A stretch of DNA of 64,000 nt from Nocardioides luteus (lineage in GTDB: Bacteria; Actinomycetota; Actinomycetes; Propionibacteriales; Nocardioidaceae). The position numbers and the translations under genes are program-made. Below, in pieces: positions 1-8,522 of the stretch. The stretch is from NCBI RefSeq assembly GCF_014648595.1, contig NZ_BMRK01000001.1, positions 62,001 through 126,000 of the forward strand, read 5' to 3'. Position 1 is the first letter of the stretch. Every line of letters starts with the position of its first letter. The notes beneath the pieces are model-generated. The model was not told the DNA's origin and did no database searches. It was given only the letters and a program-made list of their open reading frames with translations.

Positions 1-720
1 ACCGGGGTCAACGTCGTCGTGGACACAGGTGACATCCCCGTCGCGGAGGCGCTCAGCGGCCCCGGCACCACCAGCCGGCTGCTGCGCGAGATCGCCGGCC
101 GCGAGGTGCGGCCGGACCTGCGTACGATCGTGCTGCGGTTCCGCAGCTCCCCGGTGCGCGTCCTGGGCGACGACCGGGTCACCGCCGTCGAGGTCGGCCG
201 CAACCGGCTCGAGCGCGACGAGGCCGGTGTGGTGCGCGCGGTGCCTACGGGCGAGACCGAGGTGCTCGAAGCCGGGATGCTGCTGCGCGCGGTCGGCTAC
301 AAGGGCGTACCCGTCGCCGATCTTCCTCACGACGCAGCGACCGGCACGGTGCCCAACGAGCGCGGCCGGGTGCTCCCCGGTGTGTACGTCGCGGGCTGGG
401 TCAAGCGCGGTCCCAACGGCTTCATCGGCACCAACAAGTCCGACGCCGAGGAGACGGTCGAGCAGCTGCTCGACGACCTCGACGCCGACCGGATCCCGGC
501 CCCGGCCGCCGACCCCGACGACATCACCGCGGTCGTACGCAGCCGCCAGCCCGGCATGGTCGACCTGGCCGGATGGCAGGCGATCGACCGGGAGGAGAGG
601 CGGCGTGGCGACGAAGCCGGCCGTCCCCGTATCAAGATCACCGATGTCGAGCAGATGCGGGGCATCGCCGCGAAGTCAAAGAAACCCCGATACTCTCTAG
701 GACGTCGTAAAGAGCGCTGA
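1..720 (+). CDS. FprA-type NADPH-ferredoxin reductase, C-terminal part (5' end outside window)
   Basis: Open from the first base of the window in this frame, so the gene starts upstream; 239 codons are visible. The segment GWVKRGPNGFIGTNKSDAEE is the hallmark C-terminal motif of adrenodoxin-reductase/FprA flavoproteins, which pass electrons from NADPH to ferredoxin using FAD. The preceding GYKG belongs to the same FAD/NADP region. The N-terminal Rossmann fold that binds FAD is outside the window. Ends 40 bases before a TetR gene on the same strand. The family is confident; the physiological ferredoxin or P450 partner cannot be told. Confidence 0.85.
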   Translation, partial: TGVNVVVDTGDIPVAEALSGPGTTSRLLREIAGREVRPDLRTIVLRFRSSPVRVLGDDRVTAVEVGRNRLERDEAGVVRAVPTGETEVLEAGMLLRAVGYKGVPVADLPHDAATGTVPNERGRVLPGVYVAGWVKRGPNGFIGTNKSDAEETVEQLLDDLDADRIPAPAADPDDITAVVRSRQPGMVDLAGWQAIDREERRRGDEAGRPRIKITDVEQMRGIAAKSKKPRYSLGRRKER

Positions 721-760
721 GACGCTCGCGACCGACATCACGGGAGCAGGGGGAACGCAG

Positions 761-1468
761 GTGGCAGGGGAGAAGCGCGACGGTCGGCAGGACCGTTGGC
801 GCAAGCACAACGCACAGCGCCGCCAGCAGATCATCGACGCCGCCATCGCCGCCATCGAGGCCGGTGAGCCCGGCGCCGAGGTGCAGGTGCAGCAGATCGC
901 GGTGCGCGCGGGCCTCTCCCGCACGGTCATCTACCGCCACTTCGAGGACCGCGCCGACCTCGACCGCGCGGTGCAGCAGGCGATCCTCGACGGCCTCTGG
1001 TCCGACCTGATGCCCGGGATCACCCTGGACGGCACCGTGCCGGAGATCATCGAGCGGGTGATCGGCACCTACGTGCGCTGGGCGCGGGCGCATCCGGCGC
1101 TCCACCTCGCCGCCGACCACGACATCGACGGTGGCGACGACGGCCCCTTCCAGCAGGGCATGGAGCAGCTCGCCAGCCGCATCTCGGGCATCGTCGGCAC
1201 CGCCATCGTGGCGCTGGGCGCCACTCCCACCGAGGAGGAGGCCGAGGCGCTCGACCCGCTGATCTACGGTCTGGTCGGCGCGGTCTTCGGTGCCGTACGC
1301 CGCTGGCTGACCCGCACCAACGACCGGCTGCCCGCCGAGACGCTGGAGCGGCTGACCGCCCAGTCCATCTGGTTCGTCATCGACGGCCACGCGCGCGGGT
1401 TCGGGATCGAGCTCGACCCGGACATGCCGCTGGAGAAGCTGCTCAGCCAGGACCCGCTGGCCGTCTGA
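761..1468 (+). CDS. TetR/AcrR family transcriptional regulator
   Basis: A 235-residue protein with a GTG start preceded by the purine-rich GGGAGCAGGGGG. The N-terminal third carries a TetR helix-turn-helix (IAVRAGLSRTVIYRHFEDRA, about residues 47-66), with the typical Y-R-H-F recognition-helix end. The C-terminal ligand-binding half is of ordinary length and has no diagnostic motif. It follows the fprA-type gene by 40 bases and may be cotranscribed with it. TetR proteins usually repress themselves or a neighbour in response to a small ligand; the ligand here is unknown. Confidence 0.85.
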   Translation: MAGEKRDGRQDRWRKHNAQRRQQIIDAAIAAIEAGEPGAEVQVQQIAVRAGLSRTVIYRHFEDRADLDRAVQQAILDGLWSDLMPGITLDGTVPEIIERVIGTYVRWARAHPALHLAADHDIDGGDDGPFQQGMEQLASRISGIVGTAIVALGATPTEEEAEALDPLIYGLVGAVFGAVRRWLTRTNDRLPAETLERLTAQSIWFVIDGHARGFGIELDPDMPLEKLLSQDPLAV

Positions 1469-1526
1469 ACGCTCCGCCGCCGCTCCGCACATGCCGGTGC
1501 CGTCCACGGTGCCACGAGCCCTTAAG

Positions 1527-1532
1527 TAGGCT
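1527..1532 (+). promoter_or_regulatory. -10 box (TAGGCT) for a leaderless HIT mRNA
   Basis: TAGGCT matches the actinobacterial TANNNT -10 consensus and lies 7 nt before the GTG start of the HIT gene, with no Shine-Dalgarno between. This spacing puts the transcription start at or beside the start codon. No convincing -35 is visible. Confidence 0.45.
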
Positions 1533-1539
1533 TCTGGAC

Positions 1540-2097
1540 GTGGAAGAGATCGACGGCGTACTCACCCAGGACGGGATCGGCGAGGGCGACGGGCTGGAGC
1601 GGCTGTGGACGCCCTACCGGATGGCCTACATCCGCGGCGAGAACAAGCCCAGCGACCCCTCCGAGACGAAGTGCCCCTTCTGCCGCGTGCCCACCCTCGA
1701 CGACGCCGAGGGGCTCGTCGTCCACCGCGGCGAGACCTGCTTCGTGGTGCTCAACCTCTATCCGTACGCCCCGGGCCACATGATGGTCTGCCCCTACCGC
1801 CACGTCGCCGGCTACGTCGAGACCACCGACGAGGAGGCCACGGAGATGGGGGTGCTCACCAAGCAGGCCGTACGCACCCTGGCCGGCGTCTCGCAGGCCG
1901 AGGGCTTCAACATCGGCATGAACCAGGGCACCGCGGGCGGCGCCGGCATCGCCGCTCACCTGCACCAGCACGTGGTGCCGCGCTGGGTGGGTGACCAGAA
2001 CTTCATGCCGATCATCGGCCGCACCAAGACGCTGCCGCAGCTGCTCACCGACACGCGTGACCTGCTCGCCGAGGCCTGGGCGACGAGCGCGCAGTGA
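1540..2097 (+). CDS. HIT-family Ap4A phosphorylase-like protein
   Basis: 185 residues, GTG start placed by the -10 box 7 nt upstream. The catalytic histidine triad is AHLHQHVVPRW (His140, His142, His144). RLWTPYRM near the N-terminus and LNLYPYAPGH in the middle match the actinobacterial Ap4A phosphorylase group (M. tuberculosis Rv2613c type), which splits diadenosine tetraphosphate. KCPFC (Cys45, Cys48) could be half of a zinc site. In mycobacteria this gene sits directly before pgsA; here pgsA is about 32 kb away at 34315. Family sure, exact nucleotide substrate inferred. Confidence 0.85.
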   Translation: MEEIDGVLTQDGIGEGDGLERLWTPYRMAYIRGENKPSDPSETKCPFCRVPTLDDAEGLVVHRGETCFVVLNLYPYAPGHMMVCPYRHVAGYVETTDEEATEMGVLTKQAVRTLAGVSQAEGFNIGMNQGTAGGAGIAAHLHQHVVPRWVGDQNFMPIIGRTKTLPQLLTDTRDLLAEAWATSAQ

Positions 2098-2127
2098 CGC
2101 CACCGGCGCCCCGACCGGCCGGCCGCC

Positions 2128-2997
2128 TCACAGGTGCGGGACCAGCTCCTCGCTGATCCAGCTCCGCAGCCGGGTCGGGGTGGTGGTCGCCGTCGAGCGC
2201 TCCTGCTCGGGCTCGAAGCCGTCTCGCAGCCCGGTGGACATCCCCAGCATCGCCTCCGCCATGGCGGGCGGCATGCCCGCACGGAGGTACTGCTCGCGCA
2301 TCTGCTCGTCGGCGATCCGCTCGACACGCACCTCGTGGCCGACCTCCTCGGTGAGGATCGCTGCGACCTGGGCCCAGGTCAGGTCCTCGGGGCCGTGGAC
2401 GGCTTGGACGCGGCGGCCGCCCCACTCGCTGTTCAGCAGGGTGAGCGCGGCGACCTCGGCGATGTCCCGCGGGGCGACCCAGCTCATCGGAGCGTCGAGG
2501 GGCAGCACGGTCTGGAGCAGACCGGCTCCGACCGACTCGGCCTCGAACAGGAGGTTGGTGAAGAAGTAGCCGCACCGCAGGTGCGTGACGTCCGCGCCGC
2601 ACCCGTCGAGCGCGACCTCGGTCTCCGCGAGGCCGTCGATGTCACCTGCGCCGTGCCGCTTCTCCGCGCCGACGCTGCTCTGGAAGACGACCCGCCCGAT
2701 CCGGTTCGCCTCGACGGCGGCGATGACGGACTCGGTCGCGCGGCGATGGTCGGCGATCGGGTCGGGAGAGCCGGCGGGCGGGTTCACCCAGTAGAGGGCG
2801 TCGACCCCGGCGGTGGCGGCGACGACCTGCTCCGGCTCGCACGAGTCGGCCCGGACCGGGTCGACGTGCTCGGCGAGGGCGGCGGAGATGTCCTCCGGGT
2901 GGCGGGTGAGCAGCGTCGGCCTGACGCCCGCCCGGACGAGCATGTGCGTCAGATGTCGGCCGACGTTTCCTCGCGGTGTCGTGACGGCGATCTTCAT
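2128..2997 (-). CDS. NmrA-like NAD(P)-binding protein (atypical short-chain reductase)
   Basis: 289 residues. The start is the ATG at 2997, preceded by a good GAGGAG ribosome site; a longer open frame upstream lacks support. The N-terminus MKIAVTTPRGNVGRHL is a Rossmann fold with the GxxGxxG-like TPRGNVGRH motif of the NmrA/HSCARG group, which binds NAD(P)H and acts as a redox sensor or as a quinone/isoflavone-type reductase. No catalytic YxxxK is obvious. It is divergent, across 83 bases, from a WYL-domain regulator that is the natural candidate to control it. ACGCTA at 3026-3031 reads as a TAGCGT -10 box on the minus strand. Confidence 0.75.
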   Translation of the reverse strand: MKIAVTTPRGNVGRHLTHMLVRAGVRPTLLTRHPEDISAALAEHVDPVRADSCEPEQVVAATAGVDALYWVNPPAGSPDPIADHRRATESVIAAVEANRIGRVVFQSSVGAEKRHGAGDIDGLAETEVALDGCGADVTHLRCGYFFTNLLFEAESVGAGLLQTVLPLDAPMSWVAPRDIAEVAALTLLNSEWGGRRVQAVHGPEDLTWAQVAAILTEEVGHEVRVERIADEQMREQYLRAGMPPAMAEAMLGMSTGLRDGFEPEQERSTATTTPTRLRSWISEELVPHL

Positions 2998-3080
2998 GGA
3001 GCTCCTCTTCTTCGTCGAAGCCTCCACGCTAGATGGAGATGAGGCCTGATCCTGGCCGCATCTGGGGTCATCATGGAGCC

Positions 3081-3806
3081 ATGGACTCACCTTCGTCGCG
3101 GTCGCTGGAGCTGTTGGCGCTGCTCCGCTCGGGGCGGGAGTGGACCGCCCGCGATCTCGCCGCCCGGCTGCAGGTCAGTGAGCGCACCGTGCGCCGCGAC
3201 GCGATGCGTCTTCGTGAGATGGGGTACGACGTAGGCTCGCGTCCCGGCCCGGGTGCGGTCTACACGCTGCGGCCGAGCATGAGGATCCCGCCGCTGCTGC
3301 TCGGCGCGGACGAGGTCTCGACGATCATCACGAGCCTCCTGGTGCTCGAGGCGTGGCTTCCCGACGACGTCACCGCGGCCACCGCGCGTACGAAGCTGGA
3401 GCAGGTGCTGCCCGGGAGCCTGCAGCGTCGGGCCGCCGCGGTGGCGCTCTCCACCCAGGTCCTGCGCGATGCTCCGGGAGCCGTCGACTGGGAGCTTGTC
3501 GGCACGATCGCCGACGCCGTCGCGGACGGTGCGCGCCTCGCCTTCGACTACACCGACGAGCACGGCCGCCGGTCGAGCCGCGCGGTCGAGCCGTACCGAC
3601 ATCTCCTGCGGAAGCAGCACTGGTACCTCATCGCCTACGACCTCGCCCGCGACGACTGGCGTCTCTTCCGGCTCGACCGGATGCGGTCCGCGGCGGCCTC
3701 GCCGGGCTCGCACGAGCGCCACGCGTTCGGCTGGGACTCGATCGACGACTGGCTCACGAGCGACTTCGGGCGAGCGACGTCACCGGTCAGATCGACGAAA
3801 GACTAG
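3081..3806 (+). CDS. DeoR-type HTH / WYL-domain regulator
   Basis: 241 residues from the ATG at 3081. An N-terminal helix-turn-helix (ARDLAARLQVSERTVRRDAM) of the HTH_11 kind is followed by a WYL domain with the naming motif in KQHWYLIAYDL and a downstream RLFRLDRM. WYL domains bind small ligands or nucleic acid and tune transcription of adjacent genes. Because it is divergent from the NmrA-like gene, local control of that gene is the simplest reading. Its 3' end overlaps the 3' end of the convergent response-regulator gene by 4 bases. Confidence 0.8.
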   Translation: MDSPSSRSLELLALLRSGREWTARDLAARLQVSERTVRRDAMRLREMGYDVGSRPGPGAVYTLRPSMRIPPLLLGADEVSTIITSLLVLEAWLPDDVTAATARTKLEQVLPGSLQRRAAAVALSTQVLRDAPGAVDWELVGTIADAVADGARLAFDYTDEHGRRSSRAVEPYRHLLRKQHWYLIAYDLARDDWRLFRLDRMRSAAASPGSHERHAFGWDSIDDWLTSDFGRATSPVRSTKD

Positions 3807-4465
3807 GCCTCGCGCAGATAGGCGAGGACGGCGGAGACCCGCCGGTCGGTGGCCGGGTCGAGCCGCAGCTTGGCGAAGATGTTGCCGACGTGCTTGCGCA
3901 CCGCGGCCTCGGTGACGAAGAGCGCGGCGGCGATGCTGCCGTTGGTGCGGCCCTCGGCCATCAGCCCCAGCACCTCCCGCTCGCGCTCGGAGAGCACGTC
4001 GAGCGGACCGTCGGGCTGGTGGCGGTCGAGCAGACCGCGTACGACCTGGGGGTCGACGACCGTCTCGCCGCCGGCCACCCGGCGCAGGCTGTCGAGGAAG
4101 TCGCGGACGTGGCCGACCCGGTCCTTGAGCAGGTAGCCGATGCCGCCGCCTCCGGTGGTGTCGAGCAGCTCGGCCAGGTAGGCGTCGGCGACGTAGGCAG
4201 AGAGCACCAGGACGGCCAGGTCGCGGTGGCGCCGGCGGAGCTCGGCGGCCGCGCGCAGCCCCTCGTCGGTGTGGGTCGGCGGCATCCGGATGTCGGTGAT
4301 GACCACGTCGGGACGGGTGTGGTCGGTGAAGGCGAGCAGCGCGTCGGCGTCGCCGACCGCGGCGATCACCTCGTGGCCGGCCCGCTCCAGAATGGCGAGG
4401 AGCCCCTCGCGCAGCAGCGCGGAGTCCTCGGCCAGCACGATCCTCAGGGGAGCGCGGTCGGGCAC
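3803..4465 (-). CDS. NarL/FixJ-family response regulator
   Basis: 220 residues. The receiver domain has the acidic pair at LAEDS and the phosphoacceptor Asp58 in VVITDIRM; the conserved Lys is in GYLLKDRV. The C-terminal LuxR-type HTH begins LSEREREVLGLMAEGRTN and contains AAVRKHVGNIFAKL. It starts inside the 3' end of the kinase gene (22-base overlap), so the two are translationally coupled. The partner ABC transporter is divergent, beyond the kinase, and is the likely target. Confidence 0.92.
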   Translation of the reverse strand: MPDRAPLRIVLAEDSALLREGLLAILERAGHEVIAAVGDADALLAFTDHTRPDVVITDIRMPPTHTDEGLRAAAELRRRHRDLAVLVLSAYVADAYLAELLDTTGGGGIGYLLKDRVGHVRDFLDSLRRVAGGETVVDPQVVRGLLDRHQPDGPLDVLSEREREVLGLMAEGRTNGSIAAALFVTEAAVRKHVGNIFAKLRLDPATDRRVSAVLAYLREA

Positions 4466-5718
4466 GTCATCCTCACCTCCGTCGGTCCGCCCGGCGGGCT
4501 GGTGACCTCCAGGTCGCCGTCCAGCGCGGCCAGACGGGTGGCGAGGCCGGCGAGCCCGCCTCCGGGACGCATGGCGGCGCCGCCGGACCCATCATCGCGT
4601 ATCTCGACCTCCAGCCGGTCACCTGACACACGGCCCTGGATGCGGGCCGAGGTGGCGCCGGCATGCCGGACGGTGTTGGTGAGCGCCTCGGCGACGACGA
4701 AGTACGCCGCGGCCTCGACCGGTGGCGGCAGCCGGCCGTCCACCTGCAGGTCGACCGCGACCGGCAGCCCGGCGGCGTCGGCGAGCTCGTGGACCGCCGC
4801 GGTGAGCCCGTGGTCGACCAGCACCCGCGGGTGGATCCCGCGGACGGTGGCACGGAGCTCGGCCAGCGCCGTCTCCGCCTGGGAGTGGGCCTGCCGGACG
4901 AGGTCGAGCCCGGCGCCCTCGGGCATCTCGAGCTCGGCCAGGCCGAGGGTCAAGGTCAGCGCCACCAGCCGCTGCTGCGCGCCGTCGTGGAGGTCGCGCT
5001 CGATCCTCCGGCGCTCGGTCTCGAAGGCGTCGACCAGGTCGACGCGGGAGCGGCGCAGGTCGGCGACGGCCGCGGTCAGCCGGGTCTGGGCGGGCTCCAG
5101 CAGCAGGCGCGCCAGGCTGGCCTGGGCGGCGGCGAGGAGGGTGGTGGCGTACAGGCCGACGACCAGCAGCACGAGCCCCGGCACCGCGGCGATCCAGGCC
5201 TCGGTGGGCGTGGTGATCTGCCAGGGCCCGAACGCGACCGGGGCGTCTGCGCGGATCAGGACGGGAGCCAGGACGAGCACGCCAGGGAGAGCGATGAGCA
5301 GGTTGAGCGCGACGGCGTCGACCAGCCACAGCACCGTGCCGAGCAGCACGGTGTAGCCGACCTCGGGCCCGGAGATCCGCAGCCGGCGCAGCGCCCGGAG
5401 CCGGTCGCCCCAGGCGATCGGCTGCGGTGGCTCGATCGCGTCCCGGCCGGCCTCGGGGAGGATCAGCCGGAGACGCTTGCGCTCCACGTCGGCGACGAGA
5501 GCCGCCAGCAGCGGGACTCCGGCCAGCACCAGCACCCCGACCAGGATGACCAGGGTGAGCAGCCCGACGCCGACCAGCGCGAACAGGGCGACCGCGACGA
5601 CGACACCGACCGCGGCGCCGGAGACCAGGTAGGCCAGCGCGCGCCACGGCCAGCCGGATGCGAGCAGCCGCCAGGGCCAGGAGCGCAGCGCGGTCCAGAC
5701 GTCGGGTGGTGGACTCAT
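4444..5718 (-). CDS. Membrane histidine kinase of the NarL-partner (HisKA_3) type
   Basis: 424 residues from the ATG at 5718; a TTG 18 bases upstream is an alternative start. Several hydrophobic segments fill the N-terminal half: a pair at about 30-75 and further ones at about 120-155 and 175-200. There is no large extracellular sensor, so it probably senses within the membrane or through the adjacent ABC permease. The HisKA_3 box is RRRIERDLHDGAQQRLVAL with the phosphorylated His at about residue 244. The ATPase domain has AEALTNTVRHA (N box) and DDGSGG (G1), and a shortened GGGLAGLATR G2. Overlaps its response regulator. Divergent from an FtsX-type ABC exporter, an arrangement typical of antimicrobial-peptide or envelope-stress systems. 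Confidence 0.9.
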   Translation of the reverse strand: MSPPPDVWTALRSWPWRLLASGWPWRALAYLVSGAAVGVVVAVALFALVGVGLLTLVILVGVLVLAGVPLLAALVADVERKRLRLILPEAGRDAIEPPQPIAWGDRLRALRRLRISGPEVGYTVLLGTVLWLVDAVALNLLIALPGVLVLAPVLIRADAPVAFGPWQITTPTEAWIAAVPGLVLLVVGLYATTLLAAAQASLARLLLEPAQTRLTAAVADLRRSRVDLVDAFETERRRIERDLHDGAQQRLVALTLTLGLAELEMPEGAGLDLVRQAHSQAETALAELRATVRGIHPRVLVDHGLTAAVHELADAAGLPVAVDLQVDGRLPPPVEAAAYFVVAEALTNTVRHAGATSARIQGRVSGDRLEVEIRDDGSGGAAMRPGGGLAGLATRLAALDGDLEVTSPPGGPTEVRMTCPTALP

Positions 5719-5826
5719 GACCGGGAGCCTAGGCAATCCCGGCCCCGGTCGGGGTAGCGCACGCGCTACCTCGTCGTGGCGTCTGCGCCCGTGTGCGCAG
5801 CGCGCAGGAGGCGTTTGCTGGTCGAC

Positions 5827-6621
5827 ATGACCGTCACCCTCGCTCCCGCACTCCCGGCGCCCTGGCCTCCCGGCCCGCCTCCGGCCGTCGTCCTCGACGG
5901 CGTCACCCGCACCTACCGGTCCCGCTCCGGCACGGTCGATGCCCTACGTGGCGTGAGCCATGCCTTCGCAGCCGGGACGTTCACCGCGATCATGGGCCCG
6001 TCCGGCTCCGGCAAGTCGACCCTGATGCAGATCGCCGCCGGCCTCGACCGGCCCACCCGGGGCCGGGTCTCGGTCGCCGAGACCGACCTGTCGGGCCTGA
6101 GCCGGACGGCCCTGACGAAGCTGCGGCGCGAGGCGATGGGCTTCGTCTTCCAGCAGTACAACCTGCTCGACGCGCTCACCGCCTACGACAACGTCGCTCT
6201 GCCCGCCCGTCTCGCCGGCCGCCTCCCGCACCGGGCCGCGGTCGTCGGGGCGCTCGAGCAGGTCGGCCTCCACGGCCTGGCCCGGCGGCGGCCGCCGGAG
6301 CTGTCCGGCGGCCAGCAGCAGCGGGTCGCCATCGCCCGCGCGCTGCACGCCCGGCCGGCGGTGCTCTTCGCCGACGAGCCCACCGGTGCGCTGGACCGTC
6401 ACGCCGGACGCGACGTGCTCGAGCTGCTGCGGGGCCTCGTCGACGCCCCCGCGACGGACACCCCGGGCCAGACGGTGGTGATGGTCACCCACGACCCGCT
6501 CGCCGCCTCGTACGCCGACAGCGTGCTGTTTCTCGCCGACGGCCGCATCGTCGGGCAGATGGAGCGCAGCGACCCGGCGCAGATCAGCGCCCGCATGGCC
6601 GAGCTGGAGCCGACGCCGTGA
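5827..6621 (+). CDS. ABC exporter ATP-binding subunit (MacB/LolD/BceA type)
   Basis: 264 residues from the ATG at 5827. Walker A is GPSGSGKST, the signature is [15 protein letters not shown], Walker B is [11 protein letters not shown] and the H-loop is [24 protein letters not shown] is the usual Q-loop region of the lipoprotein/MacB/peptide-detoxification subclass. AGGAGG at 5806-5811 is far from the ATG (15 nt), so TTG at 5815 or an upstream GTG are possible starts. It overlaps the permease gene by 4 bases (GTGA). It likely powers efflux or removal of membrane-active compounds under control of the divergent two-component system. Confidence 0.9.
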   Translation: MTVTLAPALPAPWPPGPPPAVVLDGVTRTYRSRSGTVDALRGVSHAFAAGTFTAIMGPSGSGKSTLMQIAAGLDRPTRGRVSVAETDLSGLSRTALTKLRREAMGFVFQQYNLLDALTAYDNVALPARLAGRLPHRAAVVGALEQVGLHGLARRRPPELSGGQQQRVAIARALHARPAVLFADEPTGALDRHAGRDVLELLRGLVDAPATDTPGQTVVMVTHDPLAASYADSVLFLADGRIVGQMERSDPAQISARMAELEPTP

Positions 6622-8501
6622 GCCTCTTCGCGATCCTCGCGCACAGCCTGAAGACGCTGCGCCAGTCGTGGCCCCCGTACGCAGGCGCCGCGGTCGCGCT
6701 GGCCGGCGGCATCGCGCTGATCACCCTGGCCACCAATCTGCTGGGTGCGCTCGGCGCCGGCACCGAGGCCCTGGACGAGCAGACCCGCCGTCAGATCGAC
6801 GACCTGGGCTCGCTCTTCGGCATCGTGGCCAGCATCTCGCTGTTCATGGCCCTGTTCGTGGTCTCCTCGACCTTCGGGTTCGTGGTGGCGACCCGCCGCC
6901 GCGAGCTCGGCCTGCTGCGCCTGCTCGGCGCCACCCCGCGCCAGGTGCGCATCCTGCTGCTCGGCGAGGCGCTCGCGGTCGCGGCGCTCGGCGCGGTCGC
7001 GGGCTGTCTGCTCGGCACCGCGGTGACGGCCCCGGTGCTGCGCATCCTGCACTCGCAGGGCGTCACACCGGTCCTGCTCCAGATGCCGAGCCAGCGCACC
7101 GCATGGATCATCGCCGCCTCCTGCGGAGTCACCGTCGCCCTGATCGGTGCCTGGCGTGCGGGCGCTCGCGCGGGACGTACGCAGCCGGTCGAGGCGCTCC
7201 GCGAAGCGGTCCTCGAGCGACGCCGTCCCACCGTGGTCCAGACGCTGGTCGCCGTCGGCGCGGCCGTGGCGCTCGTCGCGACCGCCGCCTACGCCCGCGA
7301 GATGCCGCTGCTCTTCGCCCTGATGGTGGGCCTGCTCCTGCCGATCGTCGCCGTGGTCGGCGCCAACGCGGCGGGCGGTCTCCTCTACACCGAGCTCGCG
7401 GCGCTCGTCGGTGGCCCGGTCGCACGCCGCGACCCCTCGGCCCACCTGGCCCGCGACCTCGCCCGCACCAGCGGGCGGATGACCGCCTCGGTAGCGGCGC
7501 CGGTGGTGGCCATCCTGGCGGTGGCCGGCTCGATGGTGGTCACGGTCGGAGCCACCGCCGACTGGAGCGAGGGCGCCGACCGGGCCGCGCTCAGCGCCGA
7601 GCTCGTCGTCGAGGGGAGCGAGGAACCGGACGCGATCGGCGAGGTGCCGGGCGTGCGGGTGAGCGACGTTCGCCGCACAGCACGGGTGGGGTTCGCGGGC
7701 GAGCGCACCGAGGTCGAGGTCGTCGACGTCTCGAGCGCGGCCGCGACCCGGAGTCTGCAGGCCACGAAGGGTGACCTCTCCGACCTGCGCGGGCGGGCGA
7801 TGGCGGTCACCGAGTCCTACGTCACCGACATCGGCGGCCGGATCGGCGAGACCCGGCGGATGCGGGTGGGGGACCGGAGGATCCAGGTGCGGCTGGTCGC
7901 GATCGTGCCCGACGCCCCGAACCTGTGGGGCGACATCATCGTGCCCGACGACCTCCCTGGCATCGGCAGGCGCGCCCGCGACACCGGGACGGTCTTCGTG
8001 AGCACCGACGCCGGCGCCGACGTCGCCACCACCGCACGGTCGATCCGGGAGACCGGCGCCGAGGTGAGCGCTGCCGCCGGCTGGATCCGGGCGGTCTCCG
8101 ACCAGACCCGCGAGATGAACACGCTCGTGCTGTGGGTGATGCTCGGCCCGGCCGGCGTCTACGCCGCGATCGCAGCCGTCAACGCCGTCCTGATCGGGAC
8201 CAGCCAGCGGCGCCGCCAGACGGCGACCTCCCGGCTCCTCGGCGCCACGCCGGGCCAGGTGCGCAGGACCGCGCTGTGGGAGACCGTTTTCACCGGGGCC
8301 GGGGCGATCGTGGTCGGTGGCGCGATCACCGCCTTCACCGGTTGGCTGGTGCGGCAGGCGGTCGTACGCGACGTGCCGGACGCACCGCTGACGTTCCCCT
8401 GGCAGGCCCTGGCCGGGATCACCGCGGCCTGCGCGGTGGTGCTGCTTGCCGCCGCCGTCGCCGGGGCGTACGCGCTCCGGGAGAGGGAGGCGTCGCGCTG
8501 A
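6618..8501 (+). CDS. FtsX-family ABC permease
   Basis: 627 residues, GTG start overlapping the ATPase stop codon. Two FtsX/MacB core domains are visible, at about residues 55-180 (ATRRRELGLLRLLGATPRQV) and in the C-terminal 150 residues (SQRRRQTATSRLLGATPGQV). About ten hydrophobic segments in all surround a roughly 200-residue extracytoplasmic region (about 320-520). The duplicated layout is that of export or detoxification permeases rather than importers. With the upstream ATPase it forms a complete transporter. Substrate unknown; the neighbouring kinase with little sensor domain suggests the transporter itself may help sensing, as known for BceAB-type systems. Confidence 0.88.
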   Translation: MSLFAILAHSLKTLRQSWPPYAGAAVALAGGIALITLATNLLGALGAGTEALDEQTRRQIDDLGSLFGIVASISLFMALFVVSSTFGFVVATRRRELGLLRLLGATPRQVRILLLGEALAVAALGAVAGCLLGTAVTAPVLRILHSQGVTPVLLQMPSQRTAWIIAASCGVTVALIGAWRAGARAGRTQPVEALREAVLERRRPTVVQTLVAVGAAVALVATAAYAREMPLLFALMVGLLLPIVAVVGANAAGGLLYTELAALVGGPVARRDPSAHLARDLARTSGRMTASVAAPVVAILAVAGSMVVTVGATADWSEGADRAALSAELVVEGSEEPDAIGEVPGVRVSDVRRTARVGFAGERTEVEVVDVSSAAATRSLQATKGDLSDLRGRAMAVTESYVTDIGGRIGETRRMRVGDRRIQVRLVAIVPDAPNLWGDIIVPDDLPGIGRRARDTGTVFVSTDAGADVATTARSIRETGAEVSAAAGWIRAVSDQTREMNTLVLWVMLGPAGVYAAIAAVNAVLIGTSQRRRQTATSRLLGATPGQVRRTALWETVFTGAGAIVVGGAITAFTGWLVRQAVVRDVPDAPLTFPWQALAGITAACAVVLLAAAVAGAYALREREASR

Positions 8502-8522
8502 GGTGACGGCGGCGGGCGAGGA

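Noticed and set aside
3353-5356. 667-codon plus-strand frame over the two-component genes
   Set aside because: Antisense to the kinase and regulator, both of which have clear domain motifs; no start signal and no domain in the shadow frame.
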